Below, in pieces: positions 1 to 4,952 of a DNA stretch of 21,151 nucleotides (position 1 is its first letter; each line of letters opens with the position of its first letter). The translations under genes were made by a program, and so were the position numbers. The notes below the pieces were generated by a model. That model was not told the origin of the DNA. It was given only the letters and a program-made list of their open reading frames with translations, and ran no database searches. Origin of the DNA: a virus; IMG/VR virus record IMGVR_UViG_3300025647_000339, positions 1 to 21,151 of that record; one strand, 5' to 3'.

Positions 1-147
1 TCAGACGGTGCGCGGGGTGTCAAAACCAAGGCGGCGGCGAAAGCTGCGGATGATCTGCAAACGGCTAACGAGGTGCAAAATGATAACGCTGCGAAATCTG
101 GCGATGCTGTGCGCGATGATCTGGCTAAGTGGATGCGTGACAAGTGA
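1..147 (+). CDS. i-spanin (Rz-like), C-terminal fragment
   Basis: The reading frame is open from base 1 and stops with TGA at 145-147, giving 48 residues that end in DDLAKWMRDK. The fragment is hydrophilic and alanine/aspartate-rich, as expected for the periplasmic coiled-coil end of an inner-membrane spanin. The main support is the neighbour: a short lipoprotein gene lies inside it in another frame, which is the usual Rz/Rz1 arrangement. I-spanins pair with the outer-membrane o-spanin to disrupt the outer membrane at lysis. The N-terminus, with its expected membrane anchor, lies outside the window, so the call depends on architecture more than on a motif. Confidence 0.6.
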   Translation, partial: SDGARGVKTKAAAKAADDLQTANEVQNDNAAKSGDAVRDDLAKWMRDK

Positions 148-268
148 CCCTTGCGGATGGGCTAACCCTATCCGGCCAAGCGTTGCGGACGTGCTGACCG
201 AGGGGACGGCGCGGCAGTTGCTCAATCACAACCAAATTGGCGCGAAAGTATGTGGGTGGAAGCCGTAG
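80..268 (+). CDS. o-spanin (Rz1-like) lipoprotein
   Basis: This 62-residue protein begins MITLRNLAMLCAMIWLSGC. That is a lysine/arginine-poor signal peptide with a lipobox (LSGC), so Cys19 would be lipidated and the protein anchored in the outer membrane. The mature part has the pattern I recognise from phage Rz1-like lipoproteins: CGWANPIRPS, then D-LTEGTARQLLNHN, then an ending in CGW. I chose the ATG at 80, not the upstream in-frame ATG at 8, because a GAGG sits just before it (70-73) and the signal peptide starts there. The gene starts inside the i-spanin gene and runs 121 bases past its stop. The two proteins probably form the complex that fuses inner and outer membranes at lysis. Confidence 0.85.
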   Translation: MITLRNLAMLCAMIWLSGCVTSDPCGWANPIRPSVADVLTEGTARQLLNHNQIGAKVCGWKP

Positions 269-295
269 CCATTGCCTAATCGGTGGGGGCTTTTT
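268..295 (+). terminator. weak intrinsic terminator after the spanin genes
   Basis: GCCATTGCC (268-276) can pair imperfectly with GGTGGGGGC (282-290), with one mismatch and several G-T pairs, and TTTTT follows at 291-295. It overlaps the last codon of the o-spanin gene and is placed to end rightward transcription before the convergent operon. The stem is poor, so this is tentative. Confidence 0.4.
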
Positions 296-304
296 GCGTT
301 TGGT

Positions 305-331
305 CAACTTGTAACGCTGGCTTACAGGTTG
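305..331. repeat. strong hairpin between convergent operons
   Basis: CAACTTGTAA (305-314) pairs with TTACAGGTTG (322-331) over 10 bp with one G-T pair and a 7-base loop. No T-tract follows on either strand. It sits between the o-spanin stop and the end of the leftward operon. It could help end or protect transcripts from either side, but it is not a classic intrinsic terminator. Confidence 0.5.
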
Positions 332-333
332 GT

Positions 334-531
334 TCATTGGCTCCCCCCTGTTGGTGGCGGGGTGGATTGCGCCATTTCGCGTTCCATGGCTTCACAGCGG
401 TCTAAAAACTCCCCAGCATGTTTTAACGCATCGGCGCGGGTAGCCCCGTGATACGTGAACGGGTACCCATGCAGCTTTGCCCGATACTCGCCGTCAATTT
501 GCAATATCGTAAGCGTGTCACGCTTCGCCAT
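334..531 (-). CDS. small phage protein, last gene of the leftward operon
   Basis: This 65-residue protein begins MAKRDTLTILQIDGEYRAKL and ends in a proline-rich tail. I do not recognise a named family. The pattern of a short beta-rich start (ILQIDGEYRAKLHGYPFTYHG) followed by an amphipathic helix (RADALKHAGEFLDRCEAMEREM) resembles many small accessory proteins of alphaproteobacterial phages. It has no signal peptide or membrane segment. The start lies just after the stop of the 120-residue gene upstream, in a TGATATG junction that also occurs between the first two genes of the operon. This suggests coupled translation. Confidence 0.7.
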   Translation of the reverse strand: MAKRDTLTILQIDGEYRAKLHGYPFTYHGATRADALKHAGEFLDRCEAMEREMAQSTPPPTGGSQ

Positions 532-532
532 A

Positions 533-895
533 TCACTCCCCCCCGATCATATCGCCAAGCACAGACTGGCCCCACCATGCGGCGTCACGGTGGGACTGGG
601 CGGCGGCTTGGGCGGCGGCACGGTCTGGAAAGTGGCCGATATAAGCCCCGCCACCAGTCACGCCCTTAACCAGACGCCAATATTTACCGTCTAGCGCAAC
701 CTCATAGCGGCAATCCACATCGTGGGCGCTACCGTCTGAAGGGTATTCCCATTCCAATTGCTTCGGCCCTACCAGCGCCATAACGGCGGCGGCACCTGCG
801 CGGGCGTAATCCGCGTGCGTCACGTCAATGTCATGCACGTCATCCATCGCAGCATCAATAGCCTCGGCCAGCGCGGCCTTGATCTTATCATTCAT
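533..895 (-). CDS. hypothetical phage protein, 120 aa
   Basis: The N-terminal half is an alanine-rich helix (MNDKIKAALAEAIDAAMDD). The C-terminal half has an aromatic beta-rich core with WRLVKGVTGGGAYIG followed by RAAAQAAAQSHRDAAW. I have seen this kind of W-x-LV-x-GVTGG segment in small phage proteins of unknown function and can assign no activity. It is cytoplasmic by composition. Its ATG (895-893) overlaps the stop of the upstream gene in an ATGA, so it belongs to the same translationally coupled chain. Confidence 0.75.
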   Translation of the reverse strand: MNDKIKAALAEAIDAAMDDVHDIDVTHADYARAGAAAVMALVGPKQLEWEYPSDGSAHDVDCRYEVALDGKYWRLVKGVTGGGAYIGHFPDRAAAQAAAQSHRDAAWWGQSVLGDMIGGE

Positions 896-1191
896 GGCTT
901 AGTCTCCTTGAGTTGGGCGATGGCGGCGCGGGCCTTCTTTGAGGCCGCAGTATACGGCGCTCTTGCTTCATCACAGCAAAGTTCATCCCAGTAGTCAGCG
1001 GCATCTCGCAGCAACATATCGGCTACTTCCAAAGCATTCACCAGCGCATACACCCGTGGGTCTGCCATGATCTGCGCGGGGGTCGGTGGCAGGTCGTCGC
1101 GGCGGTATTTGGTGTCGCCGCATGTAATAAATTTACCCTTTGGCTTCAAGTCGGAAGCAAACATATAAATCGTTTCCGGTGCATCACTCAT
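892..1191 (-). CDS. hypothetical protein, paralogue of the gene at 12036
   Basis: This is a 99-residue protein. I start it at the ATG at 1191 (MSDAPETIYMF), because GGAG lies 7 bases upstream and the stop of the 28-residue gene overlaps it. A longer reading from a TTG at 1203 is possible but less likely. The protein shares its ends and core with the 93-residue product of 12036-12317: APETI near the start, YRR-D/E-DL, P-V-ALV, and an identical AAIAQLKE before the C-terminal KP. Both look like cytoplasmic phage accessory proteins of unknown function. The pair suggests an old duplication placed in opposite-strand operons. Confidence 0.75.
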   Translation of the reverse strand: MSDAPETIYMFASDLKPKGKFITCGDTKYRRDDLPPTPAQIMADPRVYALVNALEVADMLLRDAADYWDELCCDEARAPYTAASKKARAAIAQLKETKP

Positions 1192-1277
1192 CACAATCTC
1201 CAATCATTGGCAGCAGTCTGGCGGTCCAATAGCTGATCAGCACAGCGACCAGCAAAAGCGGCGGATAGGGCGGTCAT
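1191..1277 (-). CDS. micro-gene, 28 aa
   Basis: ATG at 1277 opens a 28-codon frame (MTALSAAFAGRCADQLLDRQ, then TAANDWRL). The start overlaps the upstream stop as ATGA, and its own stop overlaps the next start as TGATG. It fills exactly the gap between two genes in a chain where every junction is of this type. That is the main reason to believe it is translated; it may serve only to carry ribosomes across. There is no recognisable motif. The protein may be non-functional in itself. Confidence 0.45.
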   Translation of the reverse strand: MTALSAAFAGRCADQLLDRQTAANDWRL

Positions 1278-1642
1278 GTGCGTGGCCCTGCGATTGCGCG
1301 GCATTCCCAGCAAGGCCCGCCTGTTTCATGCGGGTATCCACAAGCGCACCACTTGCCGTGTGGTATAGCCGTCACCTGCGCGGGTTCGGCTGGGACTGCG
1401 GGGGCTTGGGTGCGTAGGCCGCGGATTGCCTCATATGCGTCACTGAAGAAATCCCAACTAGCTACACCTGACCCATGCAGATATACGTGTGCGGCGTCAT
1501 TTAGCGCATCATTCCTCACCTCGGCCATCTGCGCCACAATCGCCGCATAGTCCTCATACTTCACCCATTCGCCTTGCCCCATAGGTTCCATGTGCGGGCA
1601 TCCGGCGATAGGGGCGGGGGTGTATCGCGTTGGTTTTATCAT
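1274..1642 (-). CDS. hypothetical protein with C-terminal zinc-binding motif
   Basis: This 122-residue protein begins MIKPTRYTPAPIAGCPHMEP. Its C-terminus holds CACGYPHETGGPCWECR, a four-cysteine cluster (C-x-C and C-x2-C) that probably binds a metal ion. The central part has a conserved-looking WVKYEDYAAIVAQMAEVR helix, common in phage proteins that carry a short tryptophan-tyrosine motif before a coiled region. Function is unknown; metal binding suggests a nucleic-acid or regulatory partner, which is only inference. Starts and stops overlap both neighbours by four bases. Confidence 0.7.
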   Translation of the reverse strand: MIKPTRYTPAPIAGCPHMEPMGQGEWVKYEDYAAIVAQMAEVRNDALNDAAHVYLHGSGVASWDFFSDAYEAIRGLRTQAPAVPAEPAQVTAIPHGKWCACGYPHETGGPCWECRAIAGPRT

Positions 1643-1821
1643 TGGTCAAATCCTTCAATGTGCGGGTTAGCAATTGCATCAACCGCGCGTGCATATGCGT
1701 GATTTGCGACAATCGCGGCCAAGACCATGCCGATTGCGAAACACAGTGCCGCGAGGATGTAGCGGGCGCGGGCGGGGCGCTTCGGCAGGTTGCCACCGGT
1801 GCGCAAGTTTGGCTGTGTCAT
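1639..1821 (-). CDS. small single-span membrane protein, 60 aa
   Basis: Starting at the ATG at 1821 (MTQPNLRTGGNLPKRPARAR), the protein has a basic N-terminus, then one hydrophobic segment of about 20 residues (YILAALCFAIGMVLAAIVAN), then a short polar tail. Positive charge before the span predicts N-in topology. I prefer this start over one at 1902 because it overlaps the stop of the 37-residue gene as ATGA. Function is unknown; small membrane proteins in early operons often affect the host envelope or superinfection, but nothing here shows that. Confidence 0.65.
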   Translation of the reverse strand: MTQPNLRTGGNLPKRPARARYILAALCFAIGMVLAAIVANHAYARAVDAIANPHIEGFDQ

Positions 1822-1931
1822 GCGGTTGCTCCAAAATATGCGATGATTGCAATGATGATGGGTGAGGCGATAATGGTCGCCCAAATGATGCGTGTGGCCC
1901 ATAGTTCGAGGCGGGTTGGTGTGTCGTTCAT
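1818..1931 (-). CDS. micro membrane protein, 37 aa
   Basis: The frame from the ATG at 1931 encodes MNDTPTRLELWATRIIWATI followed by IASPIIIAIIAYFGATA. Almost all of it after residue 10 is one very hydrophobic isoleucine/alanine helix. It overlaps its upstream and downstream neighbours by four bases each (ATGA). The codon frame, the overlaps and the clear transmembrane segment support a real gene despite its length. Its role is unknown. Confidence 0.6.
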   Translation of the reverse strand: MNDTPTRLELWATRIIWATIIASPIIIAIIAYFGATA

Positions 1932-2005
1932 TTGTTATCCTTTCCGGTTCGTTCCTGCAATCGGCGGGCGGCGGCGGCTATTAGGGCTTGTGCGGCGGGG
2001 GTCAT
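1928..2005 (-). CDS. micro-gene, 25 aa
   Basis: A 25-codon frame from the ATG at 2005 begins MTPAAQALIAAAARRLQERT. It looks like one alanine-rich amphipathic helix with a basic end. It overlaps the upstream stop at 2002-2004 and the downstream start at 1931, both as ATGA. Without it the operon would have a gap of about 70 bases. It may be a coupling frame more than a functional protein. Confidence 0.5.
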   Translation of the reverse strand: MTPAAQALIAAAARRLQERTGKDNK

Positions 2006-2406
2006 GGCTTGGCGTCCTGATCAATCGGCGCGGCGAGAAGGTTCTTCGATATGGCCGCAACCGTTGCAGTGAGTGGCGTCACGTATTCGTCTGAAATGTT
2101 GTCGGCGCGGGCTTTGTCAACGCACTCGGCCACGCGATCAAGGTGGGCTTGCAGGCGGGCATTTTCAAGCGCGGGCAATGATGCAACGATAGCCTCGGCT
2201 GCGTCCAGTGCTGCCTCTGGTGTATCACCCTTGGCTGTTCCGTAGTTGTGTCGCCCATTATTTTGGTAATCAGTAGCTATCCTGATGATGCAACAGTCAT
2301 CTTTGACGCATAGGTCCAGCCCGCCCCATTGGGTTTGCTTGCCTGTTTTATCCAAAAGCGCATCGTTAAGCGCATAAAGCCGCTTGCTGATTTCTTTAGC
2401 GTTCAT
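2002..2406 (-). CDS. hypothetical phage protein, 134 aa
   Basis: I start at the ATG at 2406 (MNAKEISKRLYALNDALLDK), which has AGAGG eight bases upstream; a GTG at 2415 in the same frame is less well placed. The middle of the protein (WGGLDLCVKDDCCIIRIATD) looks like a beta hairpin, followed by TPEAALDAAEAIVASLP, a repeated helix type of small phage proteins. No catalytic motif is visible. The start lies next to the stop of the 83-residue gene in a TGATATG junction. Confidence 0.7.
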   Translation of the reverse strand: MNAKEISKRLYALNDALLDKTGKQTQWGGLDLCVKDDCCIIRIATDYQNNGRHNYGTAKGDTPEAALDAAEAIVASLPALENARLQAHLDRVAECVDKARADNISDEYVTPLTATVAAISKNLLAAPIDQDAKP

Positions 2407-2407
2407 A

Positions 2408-2659
2408 TCAGTCACCTCTTTCAGTCATCCATTCTGTCAGCCCCATGTGGTGGCCGCGCAGTGCTGTTGTGTCAATCGGCATCGGGTTGGTGCGGGCTAC
2501 GGCGGCGCGTGTCGCTTCATATTCCGCATCATCTCGCGCTTGTTTCGCCAGCCGTTTGCGTTCGTCGCTTTCGGCAAACGTGGCTTCATGCGCCTGCGCC
2601 TGCCGAATATATGCGTCTTGGGCGTAGCTCATTTTGGCATCCATCCGTTGCGTTTTCAT
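2408..2659 (-). CDS. first gene of the leftward operon, 83 aa coiled-coil-like protein
   Basis: The protein begins MKTQRMDAKMSYAQDAYIRQ and continues as a highly charged helix (QAQAHEATFAESDERKRLAK, then QARDDAEYEATRAA) ending in a short polar tail. The charge pattern suggests a single long helix or coiled coil. The gene opens the leftward operon. The predicted start of transcription falls on or next to its ATG, and no clear ribosome-binding site precedes it, so the message may be leaderless. I do not recognise a family. Confidence 0.65.
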   Translation of the reverse strand: MKTQRMDAKMSYAQDAYIRQAQAHEATFAESDERKRLAKQARDDAEYEATRAAVARTNPMPIDTTALRGHHMGLTEWMTERGD

Positions 2660-2665
2660 GCCTAA

Positions 2666-2694
2666 CAGTTACAAGCTATTTTCGCGCTATGCAA
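2666..2694 (-). promoter_or_regulatory. leftward early promoter
   Basis: Read on the minus strand, TTGCAT (2694-2689) is followed after 17 bases by TAACTG (2671-2666). The -35 box lies in one arm of the palindromic operator at 2690-2711. The -10 match is modest. The arrangement is repeated at 6379-6407, which raises my confidence. Confidence 0.5.
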
Positions 2695-2711
2695 GCAATA
2701 AAAAGGCTTGC
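2690..2711. promoter_or_regulatory. palindromic operator, copy 1
   Basis: The site is TGCAAGC, eight A/T-rich bases, then GGCTTGC: arms GCAAGC and GCTTGC around AATAAAAAG. An identical 22-bp copy occurs at 6403-6424, also in a divergent promoter region. Each arm supplies the TTGC of an outward-facing -35 box. It is probably bound by a phage regulator, with the Cro-like protein encoded 32 bases downstream as the best candidate. Confidence 0.75.
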
Positions 2712-2736
2712 GCCCGATTTTGTTTTACGCCATATT
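2708..2736 (+). promoter_or_regulatory. rightward promoter of the Cro-like gene
   Basis: TTGCGC (2708-2713) and CATATT (2731-2736) are 17 bases apart. Transcription would start at about 2742-2743, which is the ATG of the regulator gene, so the transcript would be leaderless. The -35 box lies in the right arm of the operator. Confidence 0.5.
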
Positions 2737-2742
2737 CTCCCT

Positions 2743-2952
2743 ATGGAAAACAAAACACAAATCACAGCTAAGTCTATCATCGACACCATCGGCAAGCCAC
2801 GCATCAAGGCAGCTATGGGCGTCACGGATAGCCAGATCAATCGCCACCGTCTCAACGGCATCCTGCCCGCGTCATGGTTCGATTTCTGCGAAAAGGCTTG
2901 GGGCAAAAAACTGCCCCGGCATCTGTTCACATTTAAAGGGGTGGGTGAGTGA
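2743..2952 (+). CDS. Cro/YdaS-like transcriptional regulator
   Basis: This 69-residue protein has the fold pattern of small phage Cro-type regulators. A first helix (ITAKSIIDTIGKPRIKAAMG) leads into a helix-turn-helix (VTDSQINRHRLNGILPASW), and the protein ends in RHLFTFKG, a tail I recognise from alphaproteobacterial phage repressors with a PASWF-x-F motif. Its gene lies directly right of an operator that it may bind to control itself and the leftward operon. No ribosome-binding site precedes the ATG; the sequence there is pyrimidine-rich. A hairpin and a UUCG terminator follow it, so it seems to form its own short transcript. Confidence 0.75.
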   Translation: MENKTQITAKSIIDTIGKPRIKAAMGVTDSQINRHRLNGILPASWFDFCEKAWGKKLPRHLFTFKGVGE

Positions 2953-2968
2953 CGCCCCGTAATTCGCG

Positions 2969-3033
2969 GCCAGTGTATCCTCCCTGCGCTATGCCGCGAC
3001 GCACTGGCGGGGGCTTCGGCTCCCGTCTTTTTT
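2969..3033 (+). terminator. UUCG-loop terminator with upstream hairpin
   Basis: CGGGGGC (3008-3014), loop TTCG, GCTCCCG (3019-3025) forms a 7-bp stem with one G-T pair, followed by TCTTTTTT. This is a textbook intrinsic terminator. Just upstream GCCAGTG (2969-2975) can pair with CACTGGC (3002-3008), which touches the terminator stem by one base. It separates the regulator gene from the methyltransferase gene, which starts 12 bases after the T-tract. Confidence 0.85.
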
Positions 3034-3045
3034 GAAAGCATCAAT

Positions 3046-3933
3046 ATGGAAAAGTTAAAGGTCTTAGACCTATTTAGTGGCATAGGCGGGTTTAGCCTTG
3101 GCCTTGAGCGCACGGGCGGATTTGAAACCGTAGCATTTTGTGAAATCGAGCCATTCCCCCGCAAGGTTTTGGCTAAACATTGGCCGGAGGTTCATTGCTA
3201 TCATGACGTTACAAAACTCACAGGCGACATTCTGGCAAGAGACGGAATTGCCGTTGATGTCATCACGGGCGGCTTCCCATGCCAAGACCTTAGTACAGCA
3301 GGAAAACAGCGCGGAATGGGCGAAGGCACCCGAAGCGGATTGTGGTCCGAAATCGTCCGACTTATTTGCGAGTTACGACCACGCTACGTCATCGTGGAGA
3401 ACGTCGCAGCTTTGCTTAGTGGCCCTAGCGACCAACGTGGCGGATGGTTTGGCCGAGTTCTCGGAGACTTGGCCGAGTGCGGGTATGATGCGGAATGGGA
3501 AAACATACCGGCGGCAGCTTTGGGCGCTCCCCATCGTCGCGAAAGGGTCTGGATTGTGGCCTACCCCGCGCAAGTGCAGCGCAATGGCGGCAAACTACAC
3601 GCCGGAAAGCGTATGGGCCAGCAACAGGGACGCGTGGGCGGGAAATTTGGAAATTCACGTTTTCAGGCAGATGTGGCCGACGCCAACCAAGCGGGATTAC
3701 AAGGGCGGGCGCAAGCCGGAAACGTTGGCGGCATCCGGTCTGGGGGCAACCAACTCTTTGAGCGATGCGCTGACTTCCCAAGGGCAGCATGGAGCGCTGA
3801 ACCCAACGTGGGTAGAGTGGCTAATGGGGTTCCCGACAGGTCACACCGACTTGCAGCACTTGGAAACGCCGTAGTCCCACAAATCCCCGAACTCATAGGC
3901 CGCGCAATTCTTGCCGCAGAGGCCAAACCCTAA
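3046..3933 (+). CDS. C5-cytosine DNA methyltransferase
   Basis: This 295-residue protein carries the ordered motifs of DNA (cytosine-5) methyltransferases. Motif I DLFSGIGGFSLG is near residues 8-19, motif IV GGFPCQDLS has the catalytic Cys79, motif VI is ENV at 118-120, motif VIII is RRERVWIVA near 164-172, and motifs IX/X end in LAALGNAVVPQ near 269-279. The target-recognition region between VIII and IX is short, so the site is probably short. It transfers a methyl group from S-adenosylmethionine to cytosine and likely protects phage DNA from host restriction. No restriction enzyme gene is next to it. It follows a strong terminator at 13 bases distance with no obvious promoter, so read-through or antitermination may drive it. 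Most of its length is also open in another frame. Confidence 0.95.
   Translation: MEKLKVLDLFSGIGGFSLGLERTGGFETVAFCEIEPFPRKVLAKHWPEVHCYHDVTKLTGDILARDGIAVDVITGGFPCQDLSTAGKQRGMGEGTRSGLWSEIVRLICELRPRYVIVENVAALLSGPSDQRGGWFGRVLGDLAECGYDAEWENIPAAALGAPHRRERVWIVAYPAQVQRNGGKLHAGKRMGQQQGRVGGKFGNSRFQADVADANQAGLQGRAQAGNVGGIRSGGNQLFERCADFPRAAWSAEPNVGRVANGVPDRSHRLAALGNAVVPQIPELIGRAILAAEAKP
3203..3874 (+). CDS. overprinted protein inside the methyltransferase gene (WPTP/WLMGFP type)
   Basis: A second frame, shifted by one base, is open from 3140 to the stop at 3872-3874. It encodes motifs I recall from separate phage proteins found with cytosine methyltransferases: SSDLFASYDHATSSWRTSQ, then FSETWPSAGMMRNGKTYRR, then two WPTP motifs (LWPTPRK and MWPTPTKRD), then LNPTWVEWLMGFPTGHTDL near the C-terminus. 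The DNA for this last motif also encodes AEPNVGRVANGVP of the methyltransferase. The start is unclear. The ATG at 3203 has GGAGG 12 bases upstream (223 residues); ATGs at 3140 and 3257 are alternatives. Either both frames are used, or the second is a conserved by-product of homologous DNA. Confidence 0.45.
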   Translation: MTLQNSQATFWQETELPLMSSRAASHAKTLVQQENSAEWAKAPEADCGPKSSDLFASYDHATSSWRTSQLCLVALATNVADGLAEFSETWPSAGMMRNGKTYRRQLWALPIVAKGSGLWPTPRKCSAMAANYTPESVWASNRDAWAGNLEIHVFRQMWPTPTKRDYKGGRKPETLAASGLGATNSLSDALTSQGQHGALNPTWVEWLMGFPTGHTDLQHLETP

Positions 3934-4181
3934 CGCAATCCCCACAGCCGTTTCACCTCAACCTCAACCCGTGGCTTTATCGCTGCGGGTATTTTTACAA
4001 GCATGGCCCGCCGGGTTCCGATGTCTGGCGCGTCGACGATAGCTTTCGCCGCCTCATATATCGGCAGTTGCGCCCATGATCGAATAGCATCGGGCGCATC
4101 ATCCCAAGCAGCGCGGCCCGCTATCAGGTCGTCTAGCTGTTCGCTTGGCCGTGTGACCTCTGGAGTTGACTTATACCCCAC
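3930..4181 (-). CDS. hypothetical phage protein, last gene of the ERF operon
   Basis: The 83-residue protein starts at a GTG (4181), since no ATG exists early in the frame, and overlaps the end of the HNH-like gene by 11 bases. It is helical, with a C-terminus (MLVKIPAAIKPRVEVEVKRLW) that resembles short phage proteins in which an IP-x2-I/V-x-V-x3-RLW tail follows a helical body. I have no function for it. Its stop overlaps the stop of the convergent methyltransferase gene by three bases. Confidence 0.65.
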   Translation of the reverse strand: MGYKSTPEVTRPSEQLDDLIAGRAAWDDAPDAIRSWAQLPIYEAAKAIVDAPDIGTRRAMLVKIPAAIKPRVEVEVKRLWGLR

Positions 4182-4554
4182 AGCGGCCGCCTACAGCCGC
4201 ATAGACCTGCGCAAGATAATCAACGTCCAACCCGTACCGCGCCCGCCAAGCATTCTTGGCATTGTGGTAGCCGTGCTGCCCTCGGTGGCATTCGGTGCAA
4301 AGCGGAATGACCCGCCAGTTATTGCGGGCCGCTCCATCATCTTTTACGTGGTGGGCTTCACTCGGGCCATCCTTACCGCAGCATACGCACGCCATGGCCT
4401 TAACGCGGCCCATATGGGCTATGCTGTCGGCGCAATCGGTTGTTGCCGCATAGGCTTGGCGCTTCTTGGATCGCGGCGAGATTGGCTTGCGCTCTTTCGG
4501 CCCGCGCTTGCCCGTCTTTTGGCCAAGCGGGCCGCGACCTGCAAAATCTGTCAT
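4171..4554 (-). CDS. HNH-like nuclease (Ref/DUF968 type)
   Basis: The 127-residue protein has a basic N-terminus (RGPLGQKTGKRGPKERKPIS) and a zinc/HNH core: C-x2-C at 56-59 (CVCC), SEAHHV with His68-His69, then RVIPLCTECHRGQHG with Cys86, Cys89 and His90, then YHNAKNAWRARYG. This matches the pattern of phage HNH-fold proteins such as P1 Ref and the DUF968 family, which bind or cut DNA during recombination. In an operon with an ERF annealing protein, a role in recombination or Holliday-junction processing is likely. The gene starts four bases inside the previous gene. Confidence 0.75.
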   Translation of the reverse strand: MTDFAGRGPLGQKTGKRGPKERKPISPRSKKRQAYAATTDCADSIAHMGRVKAMACVCCGKDGPSEAHHVKDDGAARNNWRVIPLCTECHRGQHGYHNAKNAWRARYGLDVDYLAQVYAAVGGRCGV

Positions 4555-4952
4555 ATGTCATCCACATTGATACCCAGTTCAGCCGCGATAAGCTGCGCCG
4601 CCTTTTCATGGTATTCGTTAAATTGCGCCTGCGTCATTTTGTCAAATCCAGTGCTGTCGATGGTCATCCCGACAACATCGCCTTTGGGGCCAAATATCGG
4701 CGACACATACCCAAGACGCAGTTTCAACCAGTCGTGCATCTTTTGGCTATTCGGCCATATGTCTGTAGCTTTGACAATGCGTCCGAGTTGCACCCAGTAA
4801 AAAGCGTTATGCGCCCCTGATCGTTTTGACCGTGGCACAAGATCAAATTCAGTTCCGTCTGGCAACTCGCCCAGCAACTCAGCATCCCAAGCCGATACCG
4901 GGGACAACTGCCCCCGGCTCATTCGCGCAATGGCAACGGGCTTTTTAGCCAC
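4551..4952 (-). CDS. DUF1367/NinB-like recombination-associated protein
   Basis: I start at the GTG at 4952, which overlaps the upstream stop as TAGTG and has AGAGG 6 bases before it, giving 133 residues. The N-terminus is basic. The core runs as RSGAHNAFYWVQLGRIVKAT, then KMHDWLKLRLGYV, then DSTGFDKMTQAQFNEYHEKA. This order (short strand, R/K-x-x-x-H-N-x-x-F/Y-W helix, then S-x-x-F-x-x-M-x-x-x-x-F) is what I recall from DUF1367 and NinB-type phage proteins. These lie in recombination regions and probably bind single-stranded DNA. Function here is inferred from that and from the operon. Confidence 0.6.
   Translation of the reverse strand: MAKKPVAIARMSRGQLSPVSAWDAELLGELPDGTEFDLVPRSKRSGAHNAFYWVQLGRIVKATDIWPNSQKMHDWLKLRLGYVSPIFGPKGDVVGMTIDSTGFDKMTQAQFNEYHEKAAQLIAAELGINVDDI

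Noticed and set aside
1630-2094. Open frame of 154 codons on the plus strand
   Set aside because: It is antisense to four minus-strand genes joined by ATGA overlaps, has a low-complexity product rich in arginine and glycine, and shows no family motif or ribosome site.
2350-2362. DnaA box-like TTATCCAAA
   Set aside because: It is a single imperfect match within a coding region and no cluster was seen, so it gives no support for an origin there.
4003-4800. Plus-strand open frame of 265 codons
   Set aside because: It covers three minus-strand genes in antisense, including the HNH-like gene with clear cysteine and histidine motifs. Its own product is featureless.
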